Made by a program: the position numbers and the translations under genes
Origin: BACL27 sp964203235
GTDB lineage: Bacteria; Actinomycetota; Acidimicrobiia; Acidimicrobiales; Ilumatobacteraceae
Assembly: GCA_964203235.1 (NCBI GenBank)
Contig: CAXNLE010000001.1
Location: 992,001-1,056,000, forward strand
Direction of reading: 5' to 3'
DNA: 64,000 nt
The notes under the pieces: model-generated
Databases searched by the model: none
The model's input: only the letters and a program-made list of their open reading frames with translations
Told to the model about the DNA's origin: nothing
Shown: piece by piece, positions 17,943 to 26,247 of the stretch
How positions within the stretch are numbered: the stretch's first letter is position 1
Layout of the letters: each line of letters starts with the position of its first letter

Positions 17943-20411
17943 ATGGCCGATATCCCAAAAAATGCACGCGTCGTAATAGTTGGCGGTGGCATAGTCGGAT
18001 GCAGTGTCGCCTATCACTTGGCTTTGCGCGGTTGCACAGATGTTGTGTTGCTTGAGCGCAAGCAACTCACTTGTGGCACGACTTGGCACGCTGCTGGGCT
18101 TGTCGGTCAATTGCGGGCAACGCATAACCTGACTCGACTCGCGCAATACACAACTAATTTATTTAAGACCCTTGAAGCCGAGACTGGTCAAGCCACTGGG
18201 TTTCAACAACGCGGCTCTGTAGCAGTTGCCCCGAACCATGAAAGATTTGAAGAACTAAAGCGCGGTGCATCAATGGCGCGAGTTTTTGGTTTAGACGTGA
18301 ACATAATTTCGCCTAAAGAAATTTCAGAACTTGTTCCACTCGCCCGAGTTGACGATCTAGTTGGTGGCGTGCATCTGCCAAATGACGGCGTGGTTAATCC
18401 GATTGATACAACACAAGCACTCGCCAAAGGAGCGCGTGCACTGGGCATAAAAATTATTGAGAACATCAAAGTCGACTCAATAATTGTCGAAGACGGGCGT
18501 GCTGTTGGAGTTAAAGCCACACCTGATAATGGCGATAAAGCACAAACCGAAATTCGTGCTGAGTTTGTTGTCAACTGTGCAGGTATGTGGGCTCGCGAAC
18601 TTGCCGATGCTGCTGGTGCGATTGTTCCGCTACATGCGGCCGAGCATTTTTATATTGTTACCGAAGCGGTGCCAGATATTTCTCCAAACATGCCTGTGCT
18701 TCGTGACCCTGATGGTTGCGGATATTTCAAAGAAGATGCAGGCAAACTTTTAGTCGGTTGGTTTGAGCCAGTTGCTAAACCTTGGGGAATGAAAGGAATC
18801 TCTGAGGATTTTTCTTTCACATCGTTACCAGAAGATTTTGAACATATCGAACCATTGGTAGCAGCTGCAACACATCGCATGCCGTTGCTTGCCAAGACCG
18901 GCATCAGATTGTTTTTTAACGGTCCAGAATCTTTTACTCCAGACGATCGCTATTTGCTCGGCGAGTCACCAGATGTCGAAAATCTTTTCGTTGCAGCAGG
19001 TTTTAACTCGATCGGCATTCAGTCTTCTGGTGGTGCTGGCAAAGTTCTCGCTGACTGGATTATCGACGGAAGACCTCCAATGGATTTGTGGGATGTCGAC
19101 GTGCGTCGTTCAATGCCGTATCAGCGAAATAAAAAATATCTGCATGACCGCACTGTCGAAACACTCGGCTTGCTCTATGCAATGCACTGGCCATTTCGAC
19201 AACCAGAAACTGCACGCGGTGTTCGCAAATCTGTCTTGCACGATCGCCTCGCCGATCGTGGCGCATGCTTCGGCGAAGTCGCCGGCTGGGAGAGAACGAA
19301 CTGGTTTGCCCCGAGTGGCGTGAAACCTGAATACATATATACATATGGCAAGCAAAACTGGTTTGGCTACAGCGCGCAAGAGCACCACGCCGTGCGCAAC
19401 GCAGTTGGTTTGTTTGACCAGTCGTCGTTCGGCAAATTTATTTTGCAAGGCCCAGACGCGATGTCGGTGCTCAACCAAATTTGCGCCAACGAAGTTGATG
19501 TGCCCGTCGGCAAAATCGTCTACACACAATGGTTAAACCAAACTGGCGGCATTGAAGCCGATCTCACAGTTACTCGCCAAGCACTTGACTCGTATTTAAT
19601 AGTCACTGCCGCAGCCACACAGGTTCGCGACTTTGCTTGGTTACGCGATCACATCCCGACTACAGCTCGGGCGATGGCGATCGACGTATCTTCAGGCCAA
19701 TCGGTTTTGAGTGTGATGGGACCAAACTCACGCGCGTTGCTTTCGTCGCTCACACCCGACGATTTATCAAATGAGGCATTCGCTTTTGGCACATCAAAAA
19801 TCATCGATTTGGCATATGCCCGAGTACGAGCCAACCGCATCACTTACGTAGGTGAGCTCGGCTGGGAGTTATACATTCCAACAGAGTTCACAATGAGTGT
19901 GTTTGACGCAATTACAAATGCGGGCAAAGAGTTTGATCTGCGTCACGCCGGCTATCACGCTCTCAACTCGTTGCGAACCGAAAAGGGTTATCGCCACTGG
20001 GGACATGACGTTTCGCCCGACGACACACCACTAGAAGCAGGTCTCGGTTTTGTCGTCGCAATGAACAAAGAAGGCGGATTCATCGGTCGCGATGCACTCG
20101 CCAAGCAAAAAGAGGCCGGGCTACATAAACGAATGGTGCAGTTCTCTCTTGCCGACCCTGAGCGCTTGTTGTTTCACAATGAACCGATTTGGCGCAATGA
20201 CGAACTAGTTGGAAGCATCACTTCGGGTATGTTTGGTCACACCCTGAACGCATCACTCGGAATGGGTTATGTTTCCAATAAAAATGGCATCGCAGATAAA
20301 AACTTTATAACCGATGCACAATACGAAATTGAGGTTGCTGGTGACAGAATTAAGGCGACTGCTTCGCTAGATCCGTTTTACGACCCGAAAAGCTTACGAA
20401 TCAAGTCTTAG
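17943..20411 (+). CDS. DMGDH/sarcosine dehydrogenase-like FAD oxidoreductase with GcvT domain
   Basis: This 822-residue enzyme shares the layout of the neighbour at 15.4-17.8 kb: FAD motif VIVGGGIVGCSVAYHLALRG (about 11-30), TTWHAAGLVG with the probable covalent-FAD His, a DAO domain to about 390, then FAO and GcvT domains (YVGELGWELYIP near 640). A ribosome site AAGGA stands before the ATG, and TTGACA occurs at 17892-17897. It is followed after 27 nt by the MttB-like gene, so the two are probably co-transcribed. This suggests sequential demethylation of a methylated amine. Whether it prefers dimethylglycine, sarcosine or another N-methyl compound is not visible. Confidence 0.9.
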   Translation: MADIPKNARVVIVGGGIVGCSVAYHLALRGCTDVVLLERKQLTCGTTWHAAGLVGQLRATHNLTRLAQYTTNLFKTLEAETGQATGFQQRGSVAVAPNHERFEELKRGASMARVFGLDVNIISPKEISELVPLARVDDLVGGVHLPNDGVVNPIDTTQALAKGARALGIKIIENIKVDSIIVEDGRAVGVKATPDNGDKAQTEIRAEFVVNCAGMWARELADAAGAIVPLHAAEHFYIVTEAVPDISPNMPVLRDPDGCGYFKEDAGKLLVGWFEPVAKPWGMKGISEDFSFTSLPEDFEHIEPLVAAATHRMPLLAKTGIRLFFNGPESFTPDDRYLLGESPDVENLFVAAGFNSIGIQSSGGAGKVLADWIIDGRPPMDLWDVDVRRSMPYQRNKKYLHDRTVETLGLLYAMHWPFRQPETARGVRKSVLHDRLADRGACFGEVAGWERTNWFAPSGVKPEYIYTYGKQNWFGYSAQEHHAVRNAVGLFDQSSFGKFILQGPDAMSVLNQICANEVDVPVGKIVYTQWLNQTGGIEADLTVTRQALDSYLIVTAAATQVRDFAWLRDHIPTTARAMAIDVSSGQSVLSVMGPNSRALLSSLTPDDLSNEAFAFGTSKIIDLAYARVRANRITYVGELGWELYIPTEFTMSVFDAITNAGKEFDLRHAGYHALNSLRTEKGYRHWGHDVSPDDTPLEAGLGFVVAMNKEGGFIGRDALAKQKEAGLHKRMVQFSLADPERLLFHNEPIWRNDELVGSITSGMFGHTLNASLGMGYVSNKNGIADKNFITDAQYEIEVAGDRIKATASLDPFYDPKSLRIKS

Positions 20412-20438
20412 CAATTAACCAGAGAATAGGATTATCAA

Positions 20439-22025
20439 ATGACCAGTTCACAACAACCAAACCGACGTGGTGGCCCAGGCGCTCGTCGTGCACTTCGCGC
20501 TGCACCACTCGCACTCGACATTCGACCAGTTAACCCAGGCATGGAGAGTGGCCGATACAAACCACTAACAGATGCTGAGGTGTTGAAAGTTCATAACGCA
20601 GCAATTGATGTTTTAGAAAATATCGGCCTTGCTGATGCGATCCCAACATGCCTTGACGCATTGTTGCCCCTCGGTTGCACCCTCTCGCCAGAAGGTCGAT
20701 TGTTGTTTCCACGAAGTCTGATCGAGCACACTCTCTCAATTGCTGCGCGCAATTTTACTCTTTACGGACAAGACCCGAAATACGACATGGAGCCGTGGGG
20801 CAAGAAAGTTTATTTTGGCACTGCAGGTGCAGCTGTTTACATCGTTGACCCTAAGACCGGCGAATATCGCGAATCAGTTTCTCAAGATGCTTATGACATT
20901 GCGCGACTTGTTGACCAAATGGAGCACATCCACTTCTATCAGCGAACAGTTGTGCCACGCGATTTGCCAGACCCAGCAGAAATGGATATCAACACTTGTT
21001 ATCTGAGCGTCAGCGGAACAACAAAACATGTTGGTACATCTTGGGTACATCCAGATCATCTTGATGCATCGTTGCGAATGTTGCACGACATCGCGGGTGG
21101 CGAAGACAAGTGGCGTGCTCGTCCGTTCGTTAGTCAGTCAAATTGCTTTGTGGTTCCACCACTTAAGTTCGCTACAGATGCGTGTCGTTGTTTAGAAACT
21201 GCTGTTTACGGCGGAATGCCCGTGTTGTTGTTGTCGGCCGGTCAAGCTGGAGCAACTGCACCAGCGGCCCTTGCCGGTGCGCTCGTTCAAGAGACTGCAG
21301 AAGTACTCGCAGGCCTGGCATATGTCAATGCGCTTGTGCCTGGTCACCCTGCAATTTTTGGTACTTGGTCTTTCGTTTCTGACTTGCGTTCAGGCGCAAT
21401 GTCGGGTGGTAGCCCAGAGCAGGCGATTCTCTCTGCAGCGAGCGCGCAAATGGCTCACTTCTACGATCTCACTGGCGGCACGTCATCTGGCATCAGCGAC
21501 TCGAAGATTCCTGATGCGCAAGCCGGTGCAGAAAAGGGTTACAACCACGCGCTCGTCGGTAATGCAGGCATGAACTTGATTTACGAATCAGCTGGCATGC
21601 ACGGCAGTTTGCTCGGCTTCTCGCTTGAAGGCGTGGTGCTTGACAACGACATCGTCGGAGCAGTTCAACGCACGATCAAGGGCATCGAAGTTACTGACGA
21701 GTCTTTGTCAGTTGACACGATTCGTGCCGCAGTTATTGGCGGCCCGGGTCACTATTTGGGTGCCAAACAAACTCTTGACATTATGCAGACCGAATACATC
21801 TACCCTGCTGTTGGCGACCGTTTGAGCCCGAAAGAATGGAACGAAGTCGGTCGACCACAAATCATTGATGTGGCGATCGCCAAAGTCAAGCAAGTTCTCG
21901 ACAACAACTTCCCCAGCCACATACCCGAAGAAGTTGATGCCAAGATCCGCGAATACCTGCCAATTGCACTGCCTCGCGAAAATATGATTCACCCTGCATT
22001 GCGTAGCGAATCAGCGACTGTTTAG
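20439..22025 (+). CDS. Trimethylamine methyltransferase (MttB) family protein, non-pyrrolysine
   Basis: The 528-residue protein belongs to the MttB superfamily of TIM-barrel methylamine methyltransferases. Recognisable segments are NPGMESGRYKPLTDAEV near the N terminus, HNAAIDVLENIGL, GTSWVHPDHLDASLRML, FGTWSFVSDLRSGAMSGGSPEQ, and the C-terminal HIPEEVDAKIREYLP. There is no in-frame amber codon except the terminal TAG, so it is the non-pyrrolysine type to which glycine betaine methyltransferases belong. No corrinoid-binding protein is encoded nearby, so the methyl acceptor is uncertain. Its position 27 nt after a DMGDH-like gene supports a role in quaternary-amine demethylation (inference). 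A ribosome site AGGA precedes the ATG. Confidence 0.88.
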   Translation: MTSSQQPNRRGGPGARRALRAAPLALDIRPVNPGMESGRYKPLTDAEVLKVHNAAIDVLENIGLADAIPTCLDALLPLGCTLSPEGRLLFPRSLIEHTLSIAARNFTLYGQDPKYDMEPWGKKVYFGTAGAAVYIVDPKTGEYRESVSQDAYDIARLVDQMEHIHFYQRTVVPRDLPDPAEMDINTCYLSVSGTTKHVGTSWVHPDHLDASLRMLHDIAGGEDKWRARPFVSQSNCFVVPPLKFATDACRCLETAVYGGMPVLLLSAGQAGATAPAALAGALVQETAEVLAGLAYVNALVPGHPAIFGTWSFVSDLRSGAMSGGSPEQAILSAASAQMAHFYDLTGGTSSGISDSKIPDAQAGAEKGYNHALVGNAGMNLIYESAGMHGSLLGFSLEGVVLDNDIVGAVQRTIKGIEVTDESLSVDTIRAAVIGGPGHYLGAKQTLDIMQTEYIYPAVGDRLSPKEWNEVGRPQIIDVAIAKVKQVLDNNFPSHIPEEVDAKIREYLPIALPRENMIHPALRSESATV

Positions 22026-22079
22026 CTTCAAAATTAACGCGAAAATTCTCTTCAAAAATATCTGGTACCATAAACTCAC

Positions 22080-22098
22080 CAAAGTCAATTGGACTTTG
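22080..22098 (+). terminator. Hairpin after the MttB-like gene
   Basis: CAAAGTC-AATTG-GACTTTG is a perfect 7-bp stem with a 5-nt loop, followed by TTTTG. It lies 55 nt after the MttB-like stop and 26 nt before the next start. The short U run makes it a moderate terminator candidate; it could instead be an operator for the downstream gene. Confidence 0.5.
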
Positions 22099-22123
22099 TT
22101 TTGAGTGACGTTTGGGGCACATC

Positions 22124-23047
22124 ATGCGAGGTTATAGTCGGATAGTTTTTTTGACTGTTGCTGTTTTTCTTTTTGCCAGTTTTCGTGCGAATGCGGCTCA
22201 GGATCCTGGCATCTCTTTACCTGACGACAAAAAAGGGCACCAGATTCAAGTTGTCTATGTTGAGACACAGAGCAGCGCTGGAAGTAACTACCACACGAAT
22301 GGTCGAGTGAAACAGTACATTTCCCAAATTCAATCATGGCTAAAAACGAAGACTGGCAAGGAGCTGATTTTCGACACTTACCAGGGGCAACTAGATATTG
22401 CTTATTTGAAGTACGAAGGCAATATTGATATGAAGAACTACGAAGACCTAGTTCGGATGTATCAAAAATTAAATCTAACAAATTATCTTGGTAAAAGTTT
22501 GATATTCGTAATTGACCAAAAGTTAGCCACCGACACGGGATGTGGATGGTCTCAAGTCGGCAGCGGATGGTCTTTAGCCCTGCCAAATTGGCCCGGTTGC
22601 ATGGATGAAGATGAACCTAGAATAGCTGAATTCTTCGGTTTGAATTCGATTGCGGAAGTAATAGTGCACGAAATATTCCACTCATACGGTGTGAAGCATG
22701 CGTGTGACTCGACAACTACAAATGATTTAATGCACGGCGAACCAGAATGCGCAGCGGCCGGAATTGTTAAAGATTATGCAGAGAAGACGACCTTTGATAA
22801 ATCTGGACTCAACTACTGGGGAGGCAACAAAGCCGGAGTTGATCTCGAAACTTTGCGAATTTGGAGCGACGGCTCAGGGACTACTGAGTTTGCTGTACCC
22901 GAAGAACTCCAGATTGTTCCACCAGTCACAACAACAACTACAGTCGCACCAACTAAACAAACAATTAATTGTATAAAAGGCAAAGTTTCAAAAAAAATTA
23001 CGGCGATGAATCCAAAATGTCCTAAAGGATTTAAGATAAAAATCTAG
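22124..23047 (+). CDS. Secreted metzincin-type metalloprotease-like protein
   Basis: About 307 residues from the ATG at 22124, which has GGGGC 8 nt upstream; the TTG at 22112 is less likely. A signal peptide (about 1-24, ending FRANA) directs export. The central motif HEIFHSYGVKH (182-192) fits HExxHxxGxxH, the zinc site of metzincins, and LMHG (202-205) may be the Met-turn. The C terminus has a Thr-rich linker (VTTTTTVAP) and a short two-Cys tail INCIKGKVSKKIT...CPKGFKIKI. I recall similar tails on other aquatic actinobacterial secreted proteins, where they may anchor or sort the protein. Substrate unknown; overall fold otherwise unrecognised. It converges on the pentapeptide-repeat gene. 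Confidence 0.75.
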   Translation: MRGYSRIVFLTVAVFLFASFRANAAQDPGISLPDDKKGHQIQVVYVETQSSAGSNYHTNGRVKQYISQIQSWLKTKTGKELIFDTYQGQLDIAYLKYEGNIDMKNYEDLVRMYQKLNLTNYLGKSLIFVIDQKLATDTGCGWSQVGSGWSLALPNWPGCMDEDEPRIAEFFGLNSIAEVIVHEIFHSYGVKHACDSTTTNDLMHGEPECAAAGIVKDYAEKTTFDKSGLNYWGGNKAGVDLETLRIWSDGSGTTEFAVPEELQIVPPVTTTTTVAPTKQTINCIKGKVSKKITAMNPKCPKGFKIKI

Positions 23048-23050
23048 TTC

Positions 23051-23455
23051 TTAGACGTGGATTGTTCCGTCTGACATTATTGCGCCATACAAGTTTGCAC
23101 TAGTTAGGTTTGCGCTATCAAAGTTGGCACTAGTCAAATTTGCTTTAGTCAGATCAGCGTGACTCAGATCTGCACTAGTCAGATCTGCACTAGTCAAATT
23201 TGCGCCAACCAAGTCTACAAAAGTCAAACATGCGTTAGTCAGATCTGCCTCACGCAAGTTTGCGCCAGACAAGTTTGCATTATCCAGGTTTGCACCAGAC
23301 AGGTTTGCACCAGCCAGGTTTGCGTTTCTTAGGTCTGCACGAGACAGGTTTGCATTTTTTAAGTCGGCTTTCAACAGGTTTGCACCCCACAAGTTTGCGC
23401 CAGACAGGTTTGCGCTCGGTGCAATCTCGTAGCCGTAAAGCTCCATGACCTGCAA
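23051..23455 (-). CDS. Pentapeptide-repeat protein
   Basis: The 134-residue protein consists almost wholly of 22 consecutive A(N/D)LXX pentapeptides (residues 15-124), which should fold as a right-handed quadrilateral beta-helix of about five and a half coils. No signal peptide or extra domain is present, so it is probably cytoplasmic. Known relatives range from DNA-mimic gyrase protectors to proteins without known function; none can be chosen here. The encoding DNA is a run of degenerate 15-bp repeats. An alternative start is the ATG at residue 4. Confidence 0.85.
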   Translation of the reverse strand: MQVMELYGYEIAPSANLSGANLWGANLLKADLKNANLSRADLRNANLAGANLSGANLDNANLSGANLREADLTNACLTFVDLVGANLTSADLTSADLSHADLTKANLTSANFDSANLTSANLYGAIMSDGTIHV

Positions 23456-23524
23456 ATTAGCCCTAAATTTAAAACATCATCTAACCGAGCTCAACAAAAG
23501 AAGAACAATAAATCTCATATAACA

Positions 23525-23601
23525 GCGCCCTTGGTATGAGTCGAACTTACGAACAACGGATTAGAAGCCCGTGCGTCTGTCCTCTGTAGCCATTGCTGGG
23601 T
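23525..23601 (-). pseudogene. Decayed or highly divergent tRNA-Arg(TCT)-like sequence
   Basis: The reverse strand aligns with the intact tRNA-Arg(TCT) at 25147-25222 over nearly its whole length, including 12 identical bases around the anticodon (ACGGATTAGAAG on + strand). The anticodon arm is intact (ACGGG-CTTCTAA-TCCGT, anticodon TCT) and the T loop TTCGACT keeps 4 of 5 stem pairs. The acceptor strands do not pair and the D arm is disrupted. It is therefore probably not a functional tRNA. The rest of the 330-bp gap at 23456-23786 holds nothing else I recognise. Confidence 0.55.
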
Positions 23602-23786
23602 ATAGGGATTATTCTCTCGCATGTTTTCTTATGCCGTGTGTGCTGGCGACGACATGCCTCCTGCAGTTTTGAAAACTAGAAAATGCACCCAACGGCCCGT
23701 TGCGGCACAATTATGCTGATTTTTATAATTAGCTCTGCTACCGAGATTTTCAGAACCTTATTTTTTGCATATTAGAATTCAAAAAA

Positions 23787-25064
23787 ATGGTTAAAAACTC
23801 TCTTTTCACTCCAATATCAGTCGGCCAAAATTCACTATCACATCGTGTGGTACTAGCACCTATGACGCGTGCAAGAGCGTGTCCGGCAACTTTAGGTCCT
23901 ACAAAAGACACCATAATTTACTACGAACAGCGCGCTTCCGATGGTGGACTCTTAATTAGTGAGGCAATCCATATTTCGCCTGAGGCCACTCCCAGCTGGA
24001 CTATTTATTCAACAGTAAGGGAAAAGGGTGGTCAGGTGCCAGGAATTTGGACAGTCGACCAAACTATTGCGTGGCGAGAGGTCACAGAAGCAGTGCACAC
24101 AAAAGGCGGAGTTATTTCTTGCCAATTATTACATACGGGACGTGTGGCACAACCGGGTATCGGCGAGCACCCAATTGTTCGTCAAACAACGGCACCATTG
24201 CCTCCCGTTTCGTCATCAGCAACGCCCTTGGAGCAAAGCGATCAACCAGGGGACTACAACTGGGACCAAATTGCAAAATTGCCGCGTGCCTTAGAAACAG
24301 CTGAACTGTCTAGGTTGGTTCAAGATTATTGTTTAGCAGCACGTAACGCTCACAAAGCAGGTTTTGATTACGTAGAGATCCATGCAGCTCATGGTTATTT
24401 GATTGAACAGTTTATGTGTGATGGCGTTAACAAACGAGAGGATCACTATGGGGGCTCCAAGGAAAATAGATGCCGCCTTTTATTCGAAATTATTGAAGCC
24501 CTGGTTGCTGAACTTGGACCTGATCGTGTGGCCATTCGGCTGTCACCAACTACCATCAATCCTGCCACGGGGAAGCTTTATCAAATGTATTTTGGCGTCA
24601 CGTCATCAGACGCCGAAGACTTGTGGGACTATGCGATCCAAAAACTGAACGCTTATCCACTTGCTTATTTACTTTTGACCGAGCCGAGGGTGGGGGCTTT
24701 ATCTGTGTTGCCCCTTGATGATCCATCGATTCATCAACCATTACGCAATGCACGCTTCAGAACTCTTTACGAAGGCGTTCTCATTGGAGCTGGCGGCTTT
24801 ACACCAAGTTCGGCATTGGAAGCTGTCGGTGCAGACGCATATGACATGATTGCATTCGGTCGCTGGTTTCTTTCGAACCCAGATTTGCCAGAACGTCTTT
24901 TACTCGGCAATCCACTTAATCTTTACGACCGAGACACGTTCTATGGTGGTGGCACAGTGGGCTATACCGACTACCCAGAATTTAGCCACAAACAAAATGA
25001 AACAGTTTCCGACTATGAATTGATTGAACAAAATTTAATTAAAGCCGCCAAAAATTTTAAGTAA
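23787..25064 (+). CDS. Old Yellow Enzyme-family NADH:flavin oxidoreductase
   Basis: The 425-residue FMN-dependent TIM-barrel ene-reductase would reduce electron-poor C=C bonds with NAD(P)H. Motifs are FTPISVGQNSLSHRVVLAPMTRARA at the N terminus (in two parts), CQLLHTGRVA (about 112-121), YVEIHAAHGYLIEQF (about 194-208) with the substrate-binding His pair, and HYGGSKENRCRL. It is somewhat longer than typical bacterial OYEs (350-380), partly from an insert around residues 145-160. It stands alone between the decayed and the intact tRNA-Arg sequences, which suggests a transferred cargo gene (inference). The physiological substrate is unknown. Confidence 0.88.
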   Translation: MVKNSLFTPISVGQNSLSHRVVLAPMTRARACPATLGPTKDTIIYYEQRASDGGLLISEAIHISPEATPSWTIYSTVREKGGQVPGIWTVDQTIAWREVTEAVHTKGGVISCQLLHTGRVAQPGIGEHPIVRQTTAPLPPVSSSATPLEQSDQPGDYNWDQIAKLPRALETAELSRLVQDYCLAARNAHKAGFDYVEIHAAHGYLIEQFMCDGVNKREDHYGGSKENRCRLLFEIIEALVAELGPDRVAIRLSPTTINPATGKLYQMYFGVTSSDAEDLWDYAIQKLNAYPLAYLLLTEPRVGALSVLPLDDPSIHQPLRNARFRTLYEGVLIGAGGFTPSSALEAVGADAYDMIAFGRWFLSNPDLPERLLLGNPLNLYDRDTFYGGGTVGYTDYPEFSHKQNETVSDYELIEQNLIKAAKNFK

Positions 25065-25146
25065 TTCAAAAATTAGATAATTCACGCTGATACATCAAGC
25101 AGGGCATTTATGAATTAAACGCCAGAACACAAAACGGTTCATTGCG

Positions 25147-25222
25147 TGGCGCCCTCGGCAGGATTTGAACCTGCGACCTACGGATTAGAAGTCCGGTGCT
25201 CTATCCACTGAGCTACAAGGGC
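25147..25222 (-). tRNA. tRNA-Arg (anticodon TCT)
   Basis: A 76-nt cloverleaf on the reverse strand including encoded CCA. The acceptor arm GCCCTTG pairs with CGAGGGC (one G-T), the D arm is GCTCAGTGGATAGAGC, the anticodon loop is CTTCTAA (TCT), and the T arm contains GGTTCAAATCC. It decodes AGA. A decayed relative lies 1.6 kb away. Confidence 0.96.
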
Positions 25223-25240
25223 TGGTGAAGTTAAGGCTAT

Positions 25241-26095
25241 CTAGTCGGTGATTCTATGTTTGTGCGTATAGATATTTGCCGTGCCGTCACGCACAAAGCC
25301 GACGAGCGTGATGCCAAGATCTTCTGCTGTTTGAACTGCGAGATTTGATGGCGCCCCGACTGCTGCGATGAATGCGATACCCGCCATGGCTGCCTTTTGA
25401 ATAATTTCAAACGACAATCGCCCACTGACCAATAGCGCATGATCGCTGATCGGTAGTTTGTTTTCTAGAACAGCGTTGCCGATCACTTTGTCGACTGCAT
25501 TATGACGACCAATGTCTTCGCGAACACACATTGCGACACCCCCTGCATCGATCAAACCTGCCGCATGCAGACCACCAGTGCGATCGAAAGTTGGTTGAGC
25601 CTTGCGAACAATGTCAGGCAAAGAAATCAGCATCGCAGATGACATCACAGGACCGATTTTTGAATCAATTCGACAAACCGTTTGAGAGAGTTGTTCAATT
25701 GATGTTGTACCGCAAATACCGCAACTGGCCGAGGTAACCATCCCCCGACGCGAAAGAGCTTCGTCAAACGGCGCACTGAGACTGACCGTTACAACATTGA
25801 ACTGTTGCTCGGCAGAATCTGGCAACTGACAATAACGCACGGTGCGCACATCATCTGATTTTTTGATCATTCCTTCGGTGAATAAAAACCCGACCGCCAA
25901 CTCAAAATCGTGGCCAGGCGTGCGCATTGTTACCGCTATTGGCTGGGCTTGTTGTGAGGGCGACTCGGCGCGAATTTCGAGTGGCTCTTCAGTGACTAAA
26001 ACATCTGGTTTTGATGCAAATGATCCATCTTTGCGAACCGCAATTACTGTCCAGTTCGCAACTTTACGCCGCACGACAGACGCGATATTTGCCAT
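25241..26095 (-). CDS. fdhD: Formate dehydrogenase accessory sulfurtransferase
   Basis: The 284-residue FdhD transfers sulfur from a cysteine desulfurase to the molybdenum cofactor of formate dehydrogenase. The catalytic pair CGIC (C125, C128) lies in TSASCGICGTTSIEQL, and the family motif ctREDIGRHNAVDKVIG (about 193-208) is intact. No formate dehydrogenase is in the window, but its presence implies one in the genome. It fits the molybdate importer (28.6-30.9 kb) and the mog-like gene (47.6 kb). It diverges from the rhodopsin gene. Confidence 0.95.
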   Translation of the reverse strand: MANIASVVRRKVANWTVIAVRKDGSFASKPDVLVTEEPLEIRAESPSQQAQPIAVTMRTPGHDFELAVGFLFTEGMIKKSDDVRTVRYCQLPDSAEQQFNVVTVSLSAPFDEALSRRGMVTSASCGICGTTSIEQLSQTVCRIDSKIGPVMSSAMLISLPDIVRKAQPTFDRTGGLHAAGLIDAGGVAMCVREDIGRHNAVDKVIGNAVLENKLPISDHALLVSGRLSFEIIQKAAMAGIAFIAAVGAPSNLAVQTAEDLGITLVGFVRDGTANIYTHKHRITD

Positions 26096-26128
26096 ATTTT
26101 GAGGCTATCTAAATATCGGTTTGCCTAA

Positions 26129-26200
26129 AGTTCATTTACCTCGTGAACTAGATGATTAGCGCTAAACCAAATTATGTGACATGCTTAGGGAGGCCTTAAG
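26129..26200. promoter_or_regulatory. Cluster of palindromes between fdhD and the rhodopsin gene
   Basis: Three symmetric elements lie in the 152-bp divergent gap: AGTTCA-N9-TGAACT (26129-26149), the perfect palindrome TTAGCGCTAA (26156-26165), and the hairpin CTTAGGG-AGG-CCTTAAG (26184-26200). They are candidate operators or a leader hairpin for the rhodopsin transcript. No consensus promoter is clear. Confidence 0.35.
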
Positions 26201-26247
26201 ACGAGACCAAAAGGACTCGGGGCCGTTTATTAAATTGGAGCAAAACA

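Noticed and set aside
20439..22025. Pyrrolysine-containing MttB
   Set aside because: The frame is open over the full family length and the only TAG is the terminal stop, so it is the non-pyrrolysine type.
23060..23420. Short-period repeat array on the + strand
   Set aside because: It is explained by the 22 pentapeptides of the reverse-strand gene (15-bp coding period).
23456..25222. Active genomic island or prophage at tRNA-Arg
   Set aside because: No integrase, excisionase, phage or plasmid gene is present and no exact direct repeat of the tRNA 3' end was found; only a relic is supported.
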